A DNA stretch of 10,437 nt from Chloroflexota bacterium (lineage in GTDB: Bacteria > Chloroflexota > Anaerolineae > 4572-78 > J111): NCBI GenBank assembly GCA_003695455.1, contig RFJF01000848.1:1-10437 (forward strand), read 5' to 3'. The notes under the pieces are model-generated. The model was not told the DNA's origin. It ran no database searches and saw nothing but the letters and a program-made list of their open reading frames with translations. Shown here one piece after another: positions 6,121 through 10,437 of the stretch (within the stretch, counting starts at the first letter, position 1; each line of letters starts with the position of its first letter). The position numbers and the translations under genes are program-made.

Positions 6121-7321
6121 CCGCGAGGTGGTGGTTGTGGGGGGCGGTATCACCAAATTTGCCGCCGAACGGGTTGATGCCTCGGTGCGGGATTTGGTCA
6201 CCGAGGCCGTGCTGCTGGCAGTAGACGATGCCGGCGTGGATTTGCAAACCGTCGAACACGGCCTGACCAGCTACGAAAGCGACCACTTTAACCGGCAGAT
6301 GACCCTGGGGGCCATTCTGCACGATCATATCGGCATGGTGCCCAAGCCCAACGTGCGGGTTGAAGGCGGCGGAGCCACCGGCGCGCTGGCGCTGCGCACG
6401 GCCTTTGCCTACGTCAAAAGCGGTCTGTGTGATTCCATTATTGTGTACGGTGGCGAGACCAACGGGCGAAGCGTCACTTCCGCCACGGCCCAGCAGTTCT
6501 TCTCCCTTTCCTCTGACGCCGACTGGGAAATGATGGTCGGCGGCACGTACACCGCCTATTACGCAGCGATGATGCGTGAACATATGCGCCTCTACGGCAC
6601 CACCGAGCGGCAATTTGCGCATGTTGCCGTAAAAAACCGGCGCAACGCCCAATTCAACCCGGTCGCCCAAAAGCCCATGGATTTGACCGTTGACGATGTG
6701 CTCAACTCCATTCCCATTGCCGAACCGTACAAGTTACTGGATTGCAGCCTGCTCTCCGACGGCGCGGCGGCGGTGATTCTGGCCACGGAGGATTGGGCGG
6801 CCCGCCACTCGACCCGCTGGAACGAGCGCCCGGCGATCACCTTTGCCGCCACCGGCTGCGGCACCGATACCATGCGCCTCGGCGACCGGCCCTTTCCCTA
6901 CCCCGGTCTGGCCCACTTCAGAGGCAAACGGGAAGCGGCCCGGCAGGCGTACAAAATGGCCGGGATTAAAAACCCGCGGACGGAGATTGACGTGGCCGAA
7001 CTGTACGATTCTTACAGCGGCGTGGAACTGCAGGCCTGCGAGGAACTGGGTTTTTGTGAGTACGGCAAAGCCGGCTCGCTGGCCGAAGACGGGGTATTTG
7101 ATTTGGGCGGCGACCTGCCGGTCAATACTTCCGGCGGGTTGTTGGGCCGGGGGGCGCCGGTAGGCGCCACCGGCATTGCCCAGGCCATTGAAATAATGCT
7201 GCAATTACGCGGCCAGGCCGATCCCCGGCGGCAGGTAGCCAACGCCCGGCGCGGTCTGACCGACACCCACGCCGGAACCGGCACCCACTGCGTGGTCAAC
7301 ATTTTTGAAAGGCGCGACTGA
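6113..7321 (+). CDS. Thiolase-fold protein lacking canonical thiolase catalytic residues; probable partner of the DUF35 protein
   Basis: The 402-residue protein belongs to the SCP2/archaeal-type thiolase superfamily, which handles acyl-CoA in the cytoplasm. Where family members have VEAACASG with the nucleophilic cysteine, this one has VEGGGATG (83-90), with G87 at the cysteine position. The GHPxGATG motif reads GAPVGATG (347-354), with A348 for histidine, and the ELHDCF-type loop reads ELYDSY (296-301). Ordinary thiolysis or condensation is therefore unlikely. Thiolase-fold aldolases of steroid side-chain breakdown (Ltp2) also lack the cysteine and need a DUF35 partner, and a DUF35 gene follows directly here. 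An inactive or different activity remains possible. ATG 6113 overlaps the regulator's end by 8 nt; a TTG at 6104 is less likely. The stop overlaps the next start by one base. Confidence 0.85.
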   Translation: MASREVVVVGGGITKFAAERVDASVRDLVTEAVLLAVDDAGVDLQTVEHGLTSYESDHFNRQMTLGAILHDHIGMVPKPNVRVEGGGATGALALRTAFAYVKSGLCDSIIVYGGETNGRSVTSATAQQFFSLSSDADWEMMVGGTYTAYYAAMMREHMRLYGTTERQFAHVAVKNRRNAQFNPVAQKPMDLTVDDVLNSIPIAEPYKLLDCSLLSDGAAAVILATEDWAARHSTRWNERPAITFAATGCGTDTMRLGDRPFPYPGLAHFRGKREAARQAYKMAGIKNPRTEIDVAELYDSYSGVELQACEELGFCEYGKAGSLAEDGVFDLGGDLPVNTSGGLLGRGAPVGATGIAQAIEIMLQLRGQADPRRQVANARRGLTDTHAGTGTHCVVNIFERRD

Positions 7322-7842
7322 TGGCAACCGTCACCGGCAAGCTCAAACACCTCCCCGCCCCTGACCCGCTGGGCCCCAACCCCGACCCGTGGGCCGACTT
7401 CCGCGAAATTGAGGTCCTCGGTCTGGAATGGACGCAACATTACAAACACAGTTTGGGTAAATATTCCCGCTTCTTTCTGGAGTTGGAAAATCGCCGCTTT
7501 TTTGCCACCCGCTGCCCCAAATGCCAAAAAGTCTGGACGCCGCCCCGTCCGGTCTGCCCGGATGACCTGACCATCACCGGCTGGGTTGAGTTGAGCGGGC
7601 GCGGGCAGGTGGTCAGCTTTTCGGTGCTGCACTACGCCCCGGCCATGCTTTCATTTCTGAAAACGCCGTATGTGCTGGCCTACGTCAAAATGGAGGGCGC
7701 GGACACGCTGTTTGCTCACCTGCTGCAAAATTTTGGCGACCTGAGCCAAATCCGGCACGGGATGCCGGTGCGGGTGGTTTACAACAACGGCCCGGTAGAC
7801 CATCCCATTATGTTGATGGCGTTTGAGCCGGCTGACTCCTGA
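7321..7842 (+). CDS. DUF35 (zinc ribbon plus OB-fold) acyl-CoA-associated protein
   Basis: The 173-residue protein resembles the small subunits that accompany thiolase-fold enzymes (ChsH2 DUF35 domain, BbsA, archaeal acetoacetyl-CoA thiolase partners). In those complexes it bridges or channels CoA intermediates. An N-terminal helical segment (about 20-60) precedes a rubredoxin-like ribbon with C65, C68 and C79. The fourth position is D82 (CPDD) rather than the usual cysteine. An OB-fold (about 85-170) follows. It lacks the extra MaoC-like domain found in some steroid enzymes. The start ATG overlaps the upstream stop (TGATG), with GAAAGG 8 nt before it, so the two chains are probably made together and form a complex. 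Confidence 0.88.
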   Translation: MATVTGKLKHLPAPDPLGPNPDPWADFREIEVLGLEWTQHYKHSLGKYSRFFLELENRRFFATRCPKCQKVWTPPRPVCPDDLTITGWVELSGRGQVVSFSVLHYAPAMLSFLKTPYVLAYVKMEGADTLFAHLLQNFGDLSQIRHGMPVRVVYNNGPVDHPIMLMAFEPADS

Positions 7843-7862
7843 CCGGCCGCAAAGGACACGCA

Positions 7863-8705
7863 ATGCGCACATTTGGAATTGAGATTTTCTACTGGATAGA
7901 CAACTGGGCCGATGACCAGACCGCCTGGTTTGCCCGGGCCGCCGAGTGCGGCTTTGAGGCCGTCGAGATTTCGCTGATTTCAGGGCCGGACATTGATATT
8001 GCGCCCATCCGCGCCGAGTTGGACCGGCTGGGGCTGGATGTCTTTTGCAGCATGGGCCTGCCGCTGGAAATGGACATCACCAGCCCGGATGCCGCCACCC
8101 GCCGCGCCGGAATTGAGTACCTGAAACGCTGCGTGCAAACCGCGCACAAGCTGGGAAGCCCCATTTTGGGTGGCCTGCCCCACGTGCCGTGGCTGCACTT
8201 CCCCAATGCCGCCGACCTGCGCCCCTACCGCGAACGCAGCGCCGCCGCCATCCGCGAGGTGGCGGCCGTTGCCGGTGATTTAGGCGTGACCATCTCGCTG
8301 GAAATCATCAACCGCTTTGAAACCTACATCTTCAACACCGTTGCCGAAGGGCTGGCCTATCTGGAGATAGTGGACCACCCGGCGGTCAAACTTCATTTGG
8401 ACACCTACCACATGAATATGGAAGAAGACAACATCGCCGCCGCCATCCGTGCCGCCGGCCCGCACATCGGCCATTTTCACTGCGCCGCCGGCAACCGCAA
8501 GCTGCCGGGCCGGGGCCAAATTGATTGGCCGGCCATCCGGCAGGCGCTGGACGCGGTAAATTACCGGGGCGGGCTGGTCATCGAAACCTTTCCCAACCCC
8601 AACGCTGAAACCGGGCGCACCGTCAACGTCTGGCGGCCGCTGGTGCAGGATTACGACGCTGAAGCCCGGCAATCGCTGGCATTTTTGCGCCAATACTTTG
8701 CTTGA
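7863..8705 (+). CDS. Sugar epimerase/isomerase of the tagatose/psicose 3-epimerase-like TIM-barrel family
   Basis: The 280-residue protein has the AP-endonuclease-2/xylose-isomerase-like TIM barrel. The four metal ligands expected for the D-tagatose/D-psicose 3-epimerase group are visible: E147 (SLEIINRFE), D180 (HLDTYHMN), H206 (HFHC) and E241 (VIETF). R212 in the NRKLPGRG loop and H183 also fit. Such enzymes invert C3 of ketoses, or isomerise related small sugars, using Mn2+ or Co2+ in the cytoplasm. AAAGGA (7851-7856) precedes ATG 7863, 20 nt after the DUF35 gene. The kinase gene follows with 11 nt between stop and start. The context suggests it prepares a ketose for the DhaK/DhaL pair, though hydroxypyruvate-isomerase-like activity cannot be excluded. 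Confidence 0.88.
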   Translation: MRTFGIEIFYWIDNWADDQTAWFARAAECGFEAVEISLISGPDIDIAPIRAELDRLGLDVFCSMGLPLEMDITSPDAATRRAGIEYLKRCVQTAHKLGSPILGGLPHVPWLHFPNAADLRPYRERSAAAIREVAAVAGDLGVTISLEIINRFETYIFNTVAEGLAYLEIVDHPAVKLHLDTYHMNMEEDNIAAAIRAAGPHIGHFHCAAGNRKLPGRGQIDWPAIRQALDAVNYRGGLVIETFPNPNAETGRTVNVWRPLVQDYDAEARQSLAFLRQYFA

Positions 8706-8716
8706 GCGAGGAAACC

Positions 8717-9730
8717 ATGGCTGTTCGCACCAAAAAACTCATCAACAATCCCCAAAATATTGTGCCGGAAATGCTGGAAGGCTTTGCCGCCGCCTACCCC
8801 AACATTGTCCGGCTCACGGACGACGGCCTGATTGTGCGCCGTACCCCCAAGCCCGCCAACAAAGTGGCGCTGGTCATCGGCAACGGCAGCGGGCACGAGC
8901 CGGCCATGATTGGCTGGGTGGGGCCGGGCCTGTTTGACGTCAACATCCCCGGTGATATTTTTGCCGCGCCGGGGCCGGGCCGGATTTTGGCCGGCATCAA
9001 AGCTGCCCATCCGGCGGCGGGTGTGCTGCTGTGCGTCTCGCACCACGCCGGAGATTTGATGAACGCCGAAGCCGCGCTGGAAGAGGCCGAGGACGAGGGG
9101 CTGGAAAACGTGGAAATGGTGGTGCTGTACGACGACATTTCCTCGGCGCCCAAAGGGCGGGAGCCGGAACGGCGCGGAACGGCGGGGCTGTTTTTTACGT
9201 GGAAAATGCTGGGCGCCTTTGCCGAAACCGGGGCCGATTTGGCTGCCTGCAAAGCGCTGGCCGAAAAGGTGCGCGACAACACCCGCACCCTGTCGATGGC
9301 CCTCACCCCCTGCGCCCACCCCATCACCGGTGAACCGATGTTTGAATTGGGCGACGACGAAATCGAAATCGGGATGGGCGTTCACGGCGAGGCGGGGATG
9401 TACAAAGGCAAAATGATGTCTGCCGATGAAACCGTGGCCCGGATGCTCGGGCCAATTCTGGAAGATTTACCCTTCCGCGCGGGGGACGAGGTGTGCGTTT
9501 TGCTGAACAACAGCGGCAGCCTGACCCTGATGGAACTGTCAATTTTGCACCGCCGGGTGGCCCAACTTCTCGGCGAGTCTGGTATCAAAATTCACCGCAG
9601 TTGGCTGGGGGCGTACGCCACCACGCAAGAGATGTCCGGTTTTGGGCTATCGCTGTGCCGGGTGGATGCGCAGCTCAAAAATCTGTACGATGCTCCGGCC
9701 AACGGCGCGTGGTTCAAATCCGTGGGATGA
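8717..9730 (+). CDS. dhaK: Dihydroxyacetone kinase-like subunit DhaK (substrate-binding)
   Basis: The 337-residue protein aligns along its length with E. coli DhaK (356). This subunit holds a small ketose such as dihydroxyacetone covalently, as a hemiaminal on a histidine. The matching residue is H223 in MGVHGEAG. The other substrate-site residues H60 (GNGSGHEP, 55-62) and D113 (HHAGDLMN) are present. An insertion seen in the last third of the E. coli protein is shorter here. The start is ATG 8717, preceded by GAGGA at 8708-8712; an upstream TTG at 8702 lies inside the preceding gene. The stop overlaps the next start as ATGA. The substrate might be dihydroxyacetone, erythrulose or another short ketose, given the epimerase upstream. 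Confidence 0.93.
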   Translation: MAVRTKKLINNPQNIVPEMLEGFAAAYPNIVRLTDDGLIVRRTPKPANKVALVIGNGSGHEPAMIGWVGPGLFDVNIPGDIFAAPGPGRILAGIKAAHPAAGVLLCVSHHAGDLMNAEAALEEAEDEGLENVEMVVLYDDISSAPKGREPERRGTAGLFFTWKMLGAFAETGADLAACKALAEKVRDNTRTLSMALTPCAHPITGEPMFELGDDEIEIGMGVHGEAGMYKGKMMSADETVARMLGPILEDLPFRAGDEVCVLLNNSGSLTLMELSILHRRVAQLLGESGIKIHRSWLGAYATTQEMSGFGLSLCRVDAQLKNLYDAPANGAWFKSVG

Positions 9731-10386
9731 GCGAAGCAAGTATGTCTGACACCATTGATGTACAACAATCGGCGCAAATCATTGCCGCGATGGCCCAAGC
9801 CGTCACCGCCCGGCAGGATGAACTGTCGGCACTGGATTCCACCGTGGGCGACGGCGACCACGGCCACAACATTGCCAAAGCCCTGCGCCAGGCCGCACAG
9901 CAGGTGGCGGCGCTGGATGATCCCACGCCGGAGGCCGTTTGGCGTACTGCCGGCAAAGCGGTGCAGAACAGTGTGGGTGGGGCATCGGGCTTGCTGTTTG
10001 GCGCGTTTTTCACGGGCGCGGGCCGGAGTTTGAAAGAAACAGACAGGCCGGCTGCGCTCGACGTGGCCGAGATGCTCGCCGCCGGGCTGGCCGCCGTGCA
10101 AAAGCGGGGCAAAGCCCAACCCGGCGATAAAACGATGGTGGACGCGCTGGCCCCGGCGGCAGAAGCCGCGCAGGCCGCGGCGGGCGAGGGGCTTTCCGCC
10201 GCTGAAACGGTGCGGCGGGCGGCAGACGCGGCGCAAATCGGTGCTGAATCCACGCGGGAGATGACCGCCCGCCACGGCCGCGCCAAATTTTTGGGCGAGC
10301 GCGCGCGCGGCTATCAGGATGCCGGGGCCACCTCGGTGGCGGTGATGCTGGCTGCCTGGGCGGATTTGGCGAAAGGAGCAGGGTGA
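9727..10386 (+). CDS. dhaL: Dihydroxyacetone kinase-like subunit DhaL (nucleotide-binding)
   Basis: The 219-residue protein (214 if translation starts at ATG 9742) is the helical-barrel phosphoryl-transfer partner of DhaK. Visible motifs are GDGDHG (Mg-nucleotide aspartates), GGASG, GDKTMVDAL and, near the end, GRAKFLGERARGYQDAGATS. E. coli DhaL (210 residues) keeps ADP bound and receives phosphate from the PTS protein DhaM, whereas fused kinases use ATP directly. No DhaM-like gene is visible here, so the donor is open. The ATGA overlap with dhaK supports the first start and coupled translation; neither start has a strong ribosome binding site. Middle regions are rich in alanine. Confidence 0.93.
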   Translation: MSEASMSDTIDVQQSAQIIAAMAQAVTARQDELSALDSTVGDGDHGHNIAKALRQAAQQVAALDDPTPEAVWRTAGKAVQNSVGGASGLLFGAFFTGAGRSLKETDRPAALDVAEMLAAGLAAVQKRGKAQPGDKTMVDALAPAAEAAQAAAGEGLSAAETVRRAADAAQIGAESTREMTARHGRAKFLGERARGYQDAGATSVAVMLAAWADLAKGAG

Positions 10387-10390
10387 TTTG

Positions 10391-10437
10391 ATGGAAAAAT
10401 TGCGGGTAGGGTACGCCGGCACAGCCCTCAGCAGTTA
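10391..10437 (+). CDS. Start of a further operon gene, partial, function not recognised
   Basis: ATG 10391 lies four bases after the dhaL stop, with AGGAG at 10374-10378 upstream. Only 15 residues are visible, beginning MEKLRVGYAGTALSS. An LRVGYAGT-like beginning could open a Rossmann-type oxidoreductase or another alpha/beta protein, but this is too short to assign. It does not resemble the beginning of DhaM. Confidence 0.55.
   Translation, partial: MEKLRVGYAGTALSS

Noticed and set aside
9493..9740. An upstream extension of the DhaL frame into dhaK
   Set aside because: Up to about 9726 the DNA codes for the conserved end of DhaK in another frame. The DhaL family begins near 9727 or 9742.

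Overview
The window looks like bacterial chromosome of moderately high G+C content. Its soluble PAS/GAF sensor architecture, its GCCGGC-rich codon use and its mix of catabolic genes are most reminiscent of the Chloroflexota (Anaerolineae or Caldilineae type). That assignment is an impression, since no marker gene settles it. No RNA gene, CRISPR array or insertion sequence was seen.

Left part, minus strand (1-2668): one very long open frame that leaves the window at position 1. It encodes a cytosolic-looking sensor: coiled coil, PAS, a GAF domain, a second GAF and the start of a third. The first GAF is split by a ribose-binding-protein-like domain (type I periplasmic-binding-protein fold, PBP). 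That domain is circularly permuted: its C-terminal part comes first and its N-terminal part second. The two junctions share the 8-bp sequence CAAACAGG, so the arrangement looks like a single crossover between a circular PBP-coding DNA and a GAF-coding DNA. This is the most unusual feature of the window.

Middle part, plus strand (2797-5234): a short-chain dehydrogenase/reductase gene with its own leader, then an NADP-type isocitrate dehydrogenase gene (icd) with a consensus promoter and a strong intrinsic terminator. Perfect palindromes lie in the leader of each.

Right part, plus strand (5335-10437): a tightly packed operon behind a consensus promoter whose -10 box and start region are covered by a 13-bp inverted repeat. 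The order is FCD-type GntR regulator, thiolase-fold protein lacking the usual catalytic residues, DUF35 (OB-fold/zinc ribbon) partner, tagatose/psicose-3-epimerase-like isomerase, DhaK-like kinase subunit, DhaL-like kinase subunit, and the start of a further gene cut by the window edge. Overlapping stops and starts join several of these genes. The DUF35 pairing and the missing thiolase residues suggest a retro-aldolase or another repurposed CoA-dependent carbon-carbon enzyme. With a ketose epimerase and a dihydroxyacetone-type kinase beside it, the operon may release a small hydroxyketone or ketose and phosphorylate it. The actual substrate cannot be read from the sequence.
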